Below are positions 25,081 through 36,239 of a stretch of DNA of 64,000 bases, one piece after another. Position numbers and translations under genes: made by a program. Position 1 is the first letter of the stretch. The number at the start of each line of letters is the position of its first letter. Under the pieces are notes generated by a model. That model had not been told where the DNA came from. It saw nothing but the letters and a program-made list of their open reading frames with translations, and did no database searches. The stretch is from Cucumis sativus (Eukaryota; Streptophyta; Magnoliopsida; Cucurbitales; Cucurbitaceae): positions 3,968,001 to 4,032,000 of the forward strand of contig NC_026657.2 in assembly GCF_000004075.3 (NCBI RefSeq). Reading direction: 5' to 3'.

Positions 25081-28000
25081 TAATCAAAACACTGAAAACA
25101 TCAAACACAAGGTCATAAGTTTAACAAAAAAAATCACAGGAGCATGCTCTTACACTCACACACAGTACTTTATCAGTTCTGCAAAATATTTTTTCTTATA
25201 GAAACTACTTTTATTGAGAAAGATCGAAAGAATACAAGAGTCTACAAAAAAAACCAAGTTCACAAAATATCCATTAAAGAAAAGGTTCCAACTAAGGTCT
25301 AAGTAAAATGTTGATCAAAAAGAAATTAAAAAGGTCTTTGAAATTGAAGCCCAAAGGGAGACATGAAACTTCACCAAGGACCAAACATCATTGGCGTCCC
25401 TCTCCTCCCTCTAAACACTTGTTATTCCTCTCTTCATAAATCATGCTTGCACCTAGAATCCCAAAGAAAGCGGCCCTTCTTACTAAAAGGCAGATGAAGG
25501 AACCGCCCTGCCAAACCATTGGCATTCCTTTGAGGAGCAAGCATGAAACCAAGCTCCTAGAAAGAGTGGTTGCGCAACAACCTACCAAACTCATATCTCT
25601 AGGATGACTAAAAGTTAGGAAACAAGAGTAAAATTATAACATTTAGAAACTTAGGAACTAAAATAAAATCAAACATAAAACATAAAGACTAAAAAGTGCA
25701 ACATTTTGAAACCTAAGGACCAAATGGAAACAAGACCTAAAACTTAGGAACTGAAAAGGTATTTTTCCAAAATTAAATTAAGCTAGTGGCCTTATAAAAA
25801 GCAAGTGGCCATAACGAGAAAATTCGCAAAACAAAAGAGGTAAAAAGACTTAATAAAAGCAATGGATGAGATTAGCTGCCCGTTGTATACATCACCAACT
25901 TGATGCCAAAACTCTTCCATCGTTAGGCAAAAGAAATACCTTGCATTTGAGATCCATATGCTCCATTTAATGGTCTTTCAGTGCCATGCAAGAGTGAAGA
26001 AGAATCCATTCCTTGACGACCAATAGAATATCCACTTGAAATAATATGTGATCTGACTTCATTGCTCGGTGTTTGCGCTTGAACCTGTATAGATGTAGGA
26101 CCAGCAACAGAACCATGACCTGAAGGCAGAGTACCTGCAGTACCTCCCACAGAAGCTGGGACAGGACCTGGTTTTTCTGAGGGAAACATCCGTACTGTAG
26201 GCAATGGCCCACGGCTCTCAACTGATGAACTGGAACCTTTTTGGGTTGTATGGGATCCATAACCCGGAGGTGGGCCATATTTCTTGGAATCTTCCATCTA
26301 GATGAGAAAGCAAGAATTAAAAATCTCTTGATCATTCAGGTTCTTGGGCATTCTAAAATATACATTTATTCAATAATAAGCCAAACAATTTCGAAGATAA
26401 TATGAAGTTGCACAAAATAATAAAAGTTAAACTCCATGCCAAAGAAGATTACAGAAAGCTCTTCAAATTAGCAAAAAGAACACTTAAACTATCGAGGATG
26501 ATAACTCATGGAACAGAACGAAATGGAATTTTTGTATTGTGTATCAAAGCGTAAAAATGTGTTTTCATATACATTGAAAGTAAGAAATCCCCAAAAGAAA
26601 TTCTTAATGAGGGCTTTGAGCCTTAGGACTTCACAAAAGGTGTGTGCCTCAAGCACGCCATATTTTGCAAGTCTCACGACTCTCACCTTTTCCAGGTAAG
26701 GCGCCAAACCTGGCCTTGAACCTAGGTGAGCGCCAAGAGGGCTTTTTAAAACGCTGCTCTCAACATAGATTGGATTAGGATAAATCATCTTCTTTTAGAG
26801 AAACAAGCATGTTTTTCCAGGCAGAAAAATATCTCCTGCCTTGCAATTTCTTCTCTCTTATGAGAACCCTTGCCATACTTATATCTTTAGTTCCTAGTGA
26901 AAGCTGACTAAAAAGGCTTGTCTCTATCAAAAAATGTGCGGCTAACCCTTGCTCAGGTGGTGTTGAGCAGTCTATCTTGTTATTTCTTCTCTCTATAGAT
27001 TCCCAGCCAAAGTGATCAAATGACTTGAAAAGATTGTAAACATTTTATCTGGGATGGGGTCATGTTCAAACCAACTTCCCACCTACTAGGTTCACTTCCT
27101 TCAATTTATCGTAGTTTTGGGACTGGTTCTCCTCATCAAAGACATAGTGTTTTCCTAGTGAAATGGCTTTAGAGATTTCATCAGGAGCAAAATGCTTCAT
27201 GAAGCCTGAAGGAGATTTAATCAAAAGATGGTCCCGAGATATGCAGCACGATCCCTTCTTCGGTATGTCTAGAAAGAAACAAATAGTGGTTTATGAAGAT
27301 ATGTGTTCCTTTTTTTGCTCCTCTTAACTTTCGGTGCACCACTTTGACGAACACAATCATCAATTTGTAAGAAAAGAGCAAGATTCTTTTGAAGAATGCT
27401 CTCACATAAGGCCTTCGGAAATTATGGAAAGAAAGAAGAATAATGCTTTCAAAACCACAAGGAAAACACTCAATCTATTTGGAAGGCTAACATTACCTTT
27501 TCAGCAACTAATCTATTTGCAATTTGACAAAAATTCAAGCATTTTTTAGGTAATCATTTGGCCTAGTCTTCTATGAAATCTTTTCGTTCTACTTGATGAA
27601 AAGTTATGTGGATCTTCCAGAGAAAGAAAAAGAAAAACTAATGTATCTCTACGAGAATAATGAGCCAGAAAACTCAGAAGCAGATTGGAGAAGTACATCA
27701 CTTTCTCTCTTTCCTCGGAAGAATTGAAGATTTCTAGGCTATCAGTAACCAAATAAAGACTAGAACACCTATCCAACCTCATCCTACAGGTTTCATTCAA
27801 ATTAGTTTGAAGATCAAACAGTCAAGCAGAGTACTTCACGAAGTATTACACAATAAAGCATCAAATAGTATAGGGCAAGAGAACAAAAAAGTAGATAAAA
27901 TGGAAGACCCAGGTAGCAAATTTACACACGACAACCCACAATCCCAAGAAGCCTGAGAAAAAGCACAAAATACCTTCTTCTTCGACTGCGCCAATTTCTC

Positions 28001-28693
28001 CGCTATCGTCAACCTAGGACCTCGAAACCCTAACTTCTGATCCCTAGCATGGAGCCCCAAGTCTTCAATCAAAGCACTAATACCCTCCCTTCCCACAATA
28101 TCCTTCGGAGGCAATCCTTCACAAATCCTAACCAACTTAGCCCTAGCTTCAGCCATTAATCCAACCTCAGCATCACTGGGCTTCTTACCACCACGCAAAG
28201 CCGTCATAGTCGACATAACCAACACAATCTCAGCTACCCTTCTGAGATTGGGACCCAAGTCGCAAGCATTCCGAGGTTTCTTCCTGGATTGAGGCTCCGC
28301 AAGTTGATTGTCGTCATGAATCTCAATGGGTCTCTTGTCGGAGGTGGGGAGAGCGGGTTGGACATCAACAAGGGCAGTTTCCTCCATGGGAGAAGACCCA
28401 GAAGAGGAAAAGGAGGTGGTAGGTGAAGAGAAGGAGAAGGGGGAAGAGGGGAATTTGAAAAATTGAAAATTAAGAGGTAAGAAAGAGAGGGGTTTTGGCG
28501 GGTAATTAAGATTGTTGGAAGAGTAATAAAAAGTGAAAGCGTTGAGTTTTGGGGGGGAAGAGGCGAAAGAGGGCTGTGGTTTGTGGTTTGTGGCCGTGGC
28601 CGTGGCTGTGCCTGATCTGAAGGAGTTTTTTTGACGACAAAGAAAAGCGACGGTGTTGGTTTCTTTGGTTTCTACTTTAACTAAACCGTCCAT
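21643..28693 (-). CDS. PHD finger and BAH-like chromatin protein
   Basis: Seven exons, in gene order: 28693-27974, 26297-25940, 24914-23527, 23380-23261, 23006-22852, 22678-22603, 21810-21643; phases fit at every junction. From the ATG at 28387 the protein has 892 residues; from the upstream in-frame ATG at 28693 it has 994. I prefer 28387 because the extra 102 residues are low-complexity (S, P, F, T) and read like translated leader. Numbering from 28387: a conserved N-terminal region (LGPNLRRVAEIVLVM, IAEKLAQSKKK), a long polar linker, a C4HC3 PHD finger (Cys388, Cys391, Cys404, Cys407, His412, Cys415, Cys431, Cys434) and a BAH-like domain over residues about 675-835 (GLKWAILKKCYF, RGPCEVL, FLCKWFYTEASKEF). 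Plant relatives of the At1g50620/At3g20280 type are presumed histone-mark readers. The last exon is a glutamine-rich 9-residue repeat. Confidence 0.88.
22215..22375. repeat. Dispersed GCCTYGAGCC-type repeat in PHD intron 6
   Basis: Contains AAGCACTTGAGCCACGCC, GAGCCTCGC, AACGAGGCACC, TTAGGCGCACC and ends GAGAGCTATTAAAACACTGA. A related stretch lies in intron 1 of the same gene (26590-26760). Confidence 0.45.
25049..25082. repeat. Compound AT/GA microsatellite in PHD intron 2
   Basis: A run of TA dinucleotides passes directly into about ten GA dinucleotides at 25061-25080. Confidence 0.9.
25190..25594 (-). mobile_element. 3' end of a LINE retrotransposon in PHD intron 2
   Basis: On the minus strand the C-terminal tail typical of plant L1-like reverse transcriptase proteins is seen: IYEERNNKCLEGGEG, and, after a frame change, VWSLVKFHVSLWASISK. 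Several stops and shifts follow. It then runs into TTGTAGACTCTTGTATTCTT and AATAAAAGTAGTTTC, which look like the element's 3' untranslated end. Truncated at its 5' side, as usual for LINEs; not functional. Confidence 0.65.
25615..25765. repeat. Dispersed AGGAACTAAAA-type repeat in PHD intron 2
   Basis: Repeats AACTTAGGAACTAAAATA, ACATAAAGACTAAAAAGTGC and AAACCTAAGGACCAAATGG. Similar to 29190-29340. Confidence 0.4.
26590..26760. repeat. Dispersed GCCTYGAGCC-type repeat in PHD intron 1
   Basis: Contains GCTTTGAGCCTTAGGACTTC, TGCCTCAAGCACGCC, TAAGGCGCCAAACC and ends AGAGGGCTTTTTAAAACGCTG, matching the end of the stretch at 22215-22375. Confidence 0.45.
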
Positions 28694-28849
28694 GGACCGG
28701 GTTTCGTATTGAGATGAAAAGGAATTGCTCTTTCTGCTTTAAATCAAACCAAACCAAACCCCTTTTTCTTTTTATGAAATATTTTCTTACTTAAAATTAC
28801 CTTTTTAAATTAAAATTTTCAAAATACATTTTTAACTAGCAATTTTCAA

Positions 28850-29045
28850 AAATGGTAAATTTTACAAAATATTTACCATTTATAACAATCTCAAAAATAA
28901 TAAATTTTACAAAATATTTATAATTTATAACAAATTATATCAATCTAGTTATTGATATGTTATAGAAAACTATCCCGAATAGAATTCAAAATTTTGGTAT
29001 AACTTGTAAATATTTTAATTTATTTTGTTATTTTTAAAAATGTTC
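28850..29045. repeat. TCTATC-type short AT-rich repeat, promoter side of PHD gene
   Basis: Contains CAATTTTCAAAAATGGTAAA, TATCAATCTAGTTATTGATA and an end AATTTATTTTGTTATTTTTA. The left third holds an internal duplication (TAAATTTTACAAAATATTTA twice). Confidence 0.45.
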
Positions 29046-30165
29046 TTTTTTTTAATTTTATTATGTTTTAAATTAGAAAAAATAGTGCCAGGGATGATCT
29101 AATTTTTAGAGATTATTTTCCTAATTTTAAATAGCACATAATTATTTGAAATAAATATATAAATTTATTCGAGGAACTTTTAAACTTTTTTTAAAAAATT
29201 ATGGACTAAAAAATTGTATCTTGAAAACTCGAAAACTAAATGTATGTATTTTTACAAAAATAAGGTTAAAAATATATTTTTGAAACTTAAGAACCAAACA
29301 AACATATTTTTCAAAACTTGAGGACTAAAATGTCCTTACATATTTTTAGTATTAGGTTTTGATTTTGATTTTAGTTTAGTCATTAAACTTCAAATCGTTA
29401 GAATTACATATTTAATAATTGAGTTCCGCTTTAGTATGGTTCTTATATTTCAATATTTACTCTTTTAATTCCTCTTCTTTTTTTTTTGTTGGCATTAACA
29501 TTCATCATTGGGTTTAAGGTTAATGTTTATTTAGTTTTGAAGTTTTTAAATAAGTTGTTTTTAAATCTTTGATTTAAAGGTTCTAAATTGTTAGTTGACC
29601 AACAAAAATATTACGTGGCAGTGACTAGTTTACTGACTCAACATGTGATTAGACAGTTTGTTCTTTTATTATCTTTCTCAATCTTTCATCTGAAAAACTT
29701 TACAAACATTTATCCATACACTTGTTTTTTTTTATTTTTGCCAAAGTAGATTTTGTTTTCGTCGTAAATTCATCGATACAACTCTATTTTAGCAAAATAA
29801 CCATTTTCAAACATTTTTTCAGGTTCTTTCCAACCATGCTTGTATACTAAACAAATGCTTAAAAAACTTTAAATTTCATCATCCAAAAGTTAAATTTTTC
29901 TATGTTTAAACATTGTAAGGTCGTTTGAATTCAATACTTTCTTTTTAAAAAAAAATGCTCTTTTTATTTGTTTGGTTGCAAATAACATAAAAAATAGTAT
30001 AAAACGAAGTGGTAAAGTGCATCTTGTATTATGCAAACGTAAATTTTATTTTGGTCATATATTCGTCTATACAACTTTGTTTTAGCTAAATACTCACTCT
30101 ATATTATTCTTTGAAACCATACTTCTAAATTATATAAAATATGAAACATCTTGACCTTTAAATGA

Positions 30166-30255
30166 TCACAAAGTTTAAACTTAGATCATTTCATGTATTT
30201 GATGTTTTGCTCACAAAGTTTAAACTTAGATCATTCAATGTATTTGATGTTTTGG
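30166..30255. repeat. 45-bp tandem duplication
   Basis: TCACAAAGTTTAAACTTAGA followed by TCATTtCATGTATTTGATGTTTTG occurs at 30166 and again at 30211 with one or two differences. Confidence 0.85.
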
Positions 30256-30924
30256 TAATATAGAAAGAAACACAAAGATGGGAAGTGGAAAAACTGATTC
30301 ATTTAAAAGCAAGGACAAAGTAGGCATTTCAGAACAAAATACATGTGTTCAAAAGAGATTACTTTGATAAGAAAAAATTGAGTTTTGGGTTTCGTTTGGT
30401 TAATTTTTCGTCAATGCATGGGACATCGTATTCAAATCGCATTGCACATGAGCAAATTGGATAGATTGAAAAAGATTAGCCAACTACATAATATAAGCTA
30501 AAAAGTGCAAACTTCAACTAATTCCCCTTCTCATTAATCATTCAAATAACGAAGAGAAATTTAAACTGATGAACAAAGCTTACAACAATATTAAGATTTT
30601 CTATAACAACCAAAGCCTCCACAAAAATGGAGGTCAAGTATGAATGCTTGATGACAACAATAATCCACAGATCCCAAGAACAATTTATTTCTGCATGCAA
30701 TCTAAACTCATGTTCAACATTCAACCAACCTAGGGTTGGACATTCTTAAATTATGAGTAAAAGACATTCCTCGCAATTATAAGATCAAAGATCAATAACC
30801 TTTCTCAATAACATGTTCCATCAATCTTTTCCTGGGACACAAATCGATTTAAATTTACACATCAAACCTGGCATAAAAAGCATAAAGAAATTCACATTAG
30901 CCAATCCAGCAATAAAGCAGAAAA

Positions 30925-33900
30925 TCACACATTGGCTGAAGGGTTAGTCAACAATTCCAGTGACTTCTTCAAATGCTCTACCGCAACTGAAACATCATCA
31001 AAGGCCAGAGCCCCTACTGCAAACCTCGCGGCCTTGTGTGCTTCAGCGATTTTCTCAGGAGCTGGCTGGTAGTTGCTGTCGTAGTGGTATGATTTGGCTG
31101 GAGCTGAGGTAGGTTGAGGTTCTGAGGCCGTCTCCTCTCTGCCGTTTGAATGATATTGAGAAGCTGATGGGTAGCTGGCTGGAGGAGGAGTCACTTGGGA
31201 AGAGTATGAAGCATCAGATCCTTGGTAATAGGTTGGGTAGTGAGAAGGGGCGGCCGGGAGGCTGCTTTCAGAGAAACTTGGATAAGATTGGAAATGGGGA
31301 TAAGAGTAATTAGGAGAAGTTTCATTAGATGGATAATTATGAGGCAACGGCGGTTGTTGATGCTCTTGTGAGTAGGATTGAATGTGGTGGTATGGCTGAG
31401 TGTAAGAGGAATTGTCTTGTTCATTCCTCGGAGGAGGTATATGGAACTCATGGGATGGATAACCAGCTGCAGGGTATGATGGAATGTTTGGAGGGTGCTG
31501 ATTGTCAACTTCATTATGGAATCGGGCAGGTGGAGATGTGTGATTGTTCATGTTGTCATAGACCTGAGGACTTGGTGGTATATTTGTGTGATCGTTATTC
31601 TCCTTATCGTAAACCCGAGGCGACAAATCTGATTGTGATTGAGTTCTTGAGACTTGAGGTTCTCCTGGTCTTACATCCTATAAAAACAAACATCAAGCAT
31701 CGTGGTTACATTATAACCCTCGAAAAGTAAAAATCTCCTTGATGGTTGTTTTACACCTGCAAGATACTTCCGCATAAGGGCAATCCAGACAACTTTAAAG
31801 GACACTATCGATTGAGCTTCAGAATCAGATCATTAACAATTTTAATGTGATGAAACTAGACTCAAGTGAAGGGGAATAAAATAATAATAATAATAATAAA
31901 GGCAGCAGAAGACTTCCTGAATGGTCCAATTTTCTCCCACTATATCTACAGGACTCCAAAAATGGAGAGTAATAATTCTACTTTCTGTTTGTGTAATCTG
32001 ATGTTTATTAACCATGCTCATTAGACATCAATGTAGTTTTTAGAAGGTAGTTCAAATGAAATTAGAGTTGGGCACCGAACCATACATTTGCACTGGTAGG
32101 TGTACTTGAAGGAACAGACAGATCATCATCACCAGAAGGTGGACCAGGCTGTGGCTTCCTTCCCTCTTTCAAAGCCTTCCTGATATCGGCTGCTTTCCAG
32201 ACTGCATATTTCCGTTTTTGCTCAAGCTATAAATGAAATTTTAGAACAATTAAGCAAAGGTCTGATTCAGAAAACTAAAACACGGTCGGTCATTCAGCAA
32301 AGAAACTCACATCTGGTTGAAGTGGACCAAACTGGGAAATAATCTCAAAGAAAATGCTGGCAGCATAAAATGTTTTTGCAGTGTTCCTGTGAATAAAATC
32401 TTAAAGCAATTAGAAACTCAGACACTAAAGTATGTATTGCTCAATCCATAGTCAAATATAATGGCAAAAGTTCACAAATGAAAAGGGATGGCATAACTTA
32501 ATTGAGTTTAAATATACACATACACCCTACAAATATCTAAATCAAACAATTCAACAAAGATACTGAACACGAAAAACTTCAAGGCAATTATGATCTAATC
32601 CTGCATCTTCTATACCCATCATGAGAAGTTGTGGAAACTAAGAATGGTGAACCAACGCTTCCTTTTTCATTTAGAACAAAAATCAAATCAAATATGTCGG
32701 AATTGTTTTTATTTATTTTTTATTATTCTTCTTTTTATTTTCTGTTTTATTTTGTTTTTTAATACACCATATTCTTATTTTCTTTGGGGTGTTCTCCTAT
32801 AACTTGTATTTTTAGAATAAATGAAGTAACTTTCTCTAATCTATCTTAAAATTATAAAATTGTCAATAATGATTTCAAAGTGAACGATAGTTTATAATGT
32901 GAATCATTACATGTCATCAAATCTAATCCAATCATAGTTTCTAACAGAACTTTTCCAAGTCAAGTCAGACAACTATGAATCTTTATAACCAACTAAAAGT
33001 ACCAGAATAAAAATATTTTTCTATATGAAGGAAGATCATTGATTCAGTGCCATACAAATCTGCTCGTCCAGCATGATCTTGTTTGTCTGCCTTTGCAAAG
33101 ACGTTCAATGCAAAACCCTCTAGATGCAAACTATCATCAGGCCCAAGGTTGAGTGACTTCTTATCCTGAAAACGATAGATGGATTGATCAGTAAGCAGTC
33201 ATATTGCCAGCCTAATGTATGAAGTTACAAATGAGAGAGAAAAGTGATGAATGATCCTTCGTTGATGATCCTAACAATGGGCTATACAATATTATTTGGA
33301 AGGATCTCTGCCTAAAAAAGGTCAAGTAATTCCGCAAGCTTAGCTACGTATGTCTCAATAATCATGATCATTTGCAAATATGTTCCTTGGATGGTCATTT
33401 GCCAAATTGGCGTCAACTATGTAAATCAGATAATGAAACAAAAAACCGTATCTTCATTGCTTTTACTTTTTCTTTGAAGATTTGGGTATATGTAGGGTGC
33501 TTGGTGGTTCCTCCTAAAATTGTCTATGCTTGGTTATCTTTGATCCTTAATGACCACCATTTCAAATAGGCAAAAAGAAAACACTACGGGTACACTTCAA
33601 TAGAGCATGAATTTGATTGGTTTTATATCCAAATGGACATGTCAATGCCAACAGAAATGTAAGCTAATTACAAGTCTCCATACCTAATCGCCTTCATTTC
33701 AATTGGAGGCAAGAGACAAGACATGAGTTGTTTTGTGATTCATAGCTTCACTGGTTTGGTATTGTGCCATTTGATTTGTTTTCAAAACATATCCCATATT
33801 TAATTAGTTCAAATTGAGAGAAACGCCTAAATATTCCAAAGCAAGGGGAAACATCAGAAACTTCCTTGAATTATCTTTGGGAAAAAAATGTGTCTTCCTT

Positions 33901-35511
33901 TGTAATTATAGCTTCAACAATCTAATATCCAACTAGAGAAGTTGTTAGGAACCTAGGTAGTATAGGATGCCTTTGTCCCACATTGGTTAGAATAGGATGA
34001 CCAGTGTGGTACTTAAATGGTTTGGCTCTCCTACCCCAATAGAGCTGGCTTTTGGGGTATGGTTCAACAAGGTGCTTAAACACGTAACAATGATATCAAA
34101 GCCGGCTGTCGATGTTTCAGGGTGGAACTAGTAGAGGGTTTTGATCAGGTGTGACCGAATGAAGTGCCACCGAAGTGGCCGACAAGACGTTAGCTTTCCA
34201 AGAACGGAGTATTGTTAGGAGCCAAGGTAGTATGGGATACTTTTTTCCCACATTAGTTAGAATGAGATGACTAATGTAGTACTTAAGTGGCTAGGCTCTC
34301 CCACCCCAATAGCTGGCTTTTGAGGTGAAGTTCTCCAAGGTGCTTAAGTACCTAACAGACTTTTTGCAACTTTATTAAATGAGATCTTAATTCCTGTTTT
34401 TAGTATAATTTCATACCTTTAACAAAATTGTTTCATATTAAAACAAACTGTACAGCCAACATTTGTTTGTGAGCTTATGATTTGTAGAAGACAACAATAG
34501 TATGTAACACACCATAAACAGAGACCTGGCTTCTTAACCTCAAATTACAAAATCTAATTTGTGAGCCAAACAACCCCAACCCCTCCAAACTTTTGAAATG
34601 TCTAGTTCCTCCAAGTCAGGGCAAGTTAAACTTGGGCCGAATTAATAAACTGGCAACTGCACTCTTATCTGGCACCTTCCAAAAGAAGTCTCCAGAAAAC
34701 TTACCAATATCTAGAAGGAAGAAGCATTTCGAATTAAGTAAAATACTTTGAAATCACGTCGACAAGTACCACGGATTTTGCCAATTACCTCTCTCGGTTC
34801 TAGTTGTAGACCATCTAAAGGTCTCTTTCCCATATAAAGCAGCCTATACTTTAAGCCAAATGACACCTGTTTAAAGGGAAATCACAGCAACATATAGCCA
34901 CCATTTCTCGAAAAAGTTGGCAAGACCTCCCTCTACAATAAATAAGGTACCACTAACCAAGGGTTCACTTGCTTTCCAAGTTGGCGTCCTCCCACAAGAA
35001 TAAACCAATTTACTTCTGCCTAGAACCTAAGAAGGGAAAGGTAAGAGACCAAAATATTTGAGAGAACAAATGAAACCTTCTTCCAATTTTCTGGAGAGTT
35101 TAAGAAATTTCTCCCAGATCAGTTCCAAAAATATACCGACTCAGGTTTGCCACCAGAAGGAAGGACGAGGTAGGGCAAAGAGCCAATTACTGTTAGCCCT
35201 TGGAGAGCTAAAAAATACAGACGGTCATATGGACAGGACTATACTACAAGCCAATATACAACAGCTAAACTTATTGATAGATTAATCTTAAACCTCAAGG
35301 ATTATTCCAAAATCTAAAGAATCTTAAAGCGCCCATGAACTTTCTATAAGTTTGACTGTTTAAGCCAATCTCTCTTTCCCTCCCCTCTCCATCTTAAATC
35401 TCCCCTTTGTTTGTTGTCGATTTAGCAGCTCTAAGAAACATGTTAAATTCCATATATACTGTGTTTTATTACAGAATACTCAATTAATTAGAGAAATAGA
35501 AAGCCCTCCTA

Positions 35512-35545
<34 letters not shown>

Positions 35546-36032
35546 CCAAACCCCAAGTAGCTCTGATCGGCCCTGATTCTAGGTAACATGATACTACCCA
35601 TTCCTTTAAGATAAACTACCAAATCTTCGAACAAAAACCCATCAAAATTAGCAGTCCCAGTTCGTCAGCCTTCCAATATTCGGGACCACAAAACATCCAT
35701 ATAACCCACTAACTTGAACAAATATTAGATTAACAAAAGCAGTAAAAGCAAAACCTTTTCGAGCTGATTCATGAGGGAAACAAGGAGGGCATTAGTGGTC
35801 TTGGTACGCTCTCCCGGTGGAATCTTGAGTCCGCGTTCCATAGCATATAATCGACCTAAACATGGAGGGAAAAAAACCCAGTCAATCAAGAATTCAAAAC
35901 AATAAAAGGCTGGAAGAAGAATTAAAGCTAAGAATTACAGTAATATGCGACAAGAGGCTCATGCTTCTGCAATTCGTCGGCTCGCTGGAGGTAGGGAAGA
36001 AGGAGCTTCGCCGGCTCGGTGTCGCTGGCCAT
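30925..36032 (-). CDS. LIP5: LIP5/VTA1-like ESCRT-III regulator
   Basis: Six exons, in gene order: 36032-35939, 35855-35755, 33165-33056, 32386-32311, 32226-32086, 31677-30925; 424 residues (Arabidopsis LIP5 is about 420). Junction phases all fit. The N-terminal part (residues 1-150: LLLPYLQRADELQKHEPLVAY, MERGLKIP, NTAKTFYAASIFFE, KRKYAVWKAADIRKALKEG) is the double MIT-like Vta1 domain. The middle is a disordered region rich in P, S, Y, H and Q. The C-terminal end (PEKIAEAHKAARFAVGALAF, LKKSLELL) is the Vta1 C-terminal helix pair that binds and stimulates the ATPase SKD1/VPS4. The protein acts at multivesicular bodies; in Arabidopsis it is also needed for stress and defence responses (known for the family). 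Intron 2 is 2.6 kb and carries a miniature LTR element. Confidence 0.95.
31875..31900. repeat. AAT trinucleotide microsatellite in LIP5 intron 5
   Basis: About eight AAT/ATA units in a row in the intron between the last two exons. Confidence 0.85.
33943..34357 (+). mobile_element. TRIM miniature LTR retrotransposon in LIP5 intron 2
   Basis: Two direct repeats of about 147 and 145 bases (33943-34089 and 34213-34357) both start TGTTAGGA and end (G)TAACA/CTAACA, and share CCCACATTGGTTAGAAT-like and CTGGCTTTTG stretches. Directly after the left repeat, TGATATCAAAGCC (34091-34103) matches the usual primer site for initiator methionine tRNA (TGGTATCAGAGCC) with two changes. Only 123 bases lie between the repeats and there is no coding capacity. 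Flanking pentamers GAAGT and GACTT may be a worn target duplication. This is the structure of a terminal-repeat retrotransposon in miniature. It points against the direction of LIP5 transcription. Confidence 0.85.
35516..35542. repeat. TA microsatellite in LIP5 intron 2
   Basis: About 13 TA dinucleotides in a row. Confidence 0.9.
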
Positions 36033-36239
36033 ATTGGAGTGGTTAGGAGAGAAATTTTGGTGATGAGAATCTCCAAATCTGATGGGATCAAAGGTGGTTT
36101 TCTTAATAAAGAAGGAGAAGTCGTTTTTGGCTCAAGAAAGCAAGAGATGGCGGTATGCCGTTGTACTAAGTCTACTGGAGCGTTATATCTGGGAGAGTAA
36201 AGAAAATGGAAAATTGCATACATATTTAGCCCTTTTTTT

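Larger units (their letters stand above)
28694..30924. other. Intergenic region between LIP5 3' end and PHD 5' end
   Basis: Leader and promoter of the PHD gene must lie at the left end. A TCTATC-type repeat occupies about 28850-29045, an AGGACTAAAA-type repeat 29190-29340 and a 45-bp duplication 30166-30255. No exon recognised; the short open frame at 30542-30724 has no recognisable product. Confidence 0.5.

Noticed and set aside
33372..33569. 65-codon open frame inside LIP5 intron 2
   Set aside because: No family motif, and it lies antisense within an intron near a mobile element.
33943..34357. Cassandra-type TRIM with a 5S rRNA-like LTR
   Set aside because: No 5S internal control region is visible in the LTRs; the element is a TRIM of another kind.
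35862..36223. Open frames on both strands over LIP5 exon 1
   Set aside because: Only the short minus-strand exon from 36032 gives the conserved LIP5 start; the longer frames are accidental.
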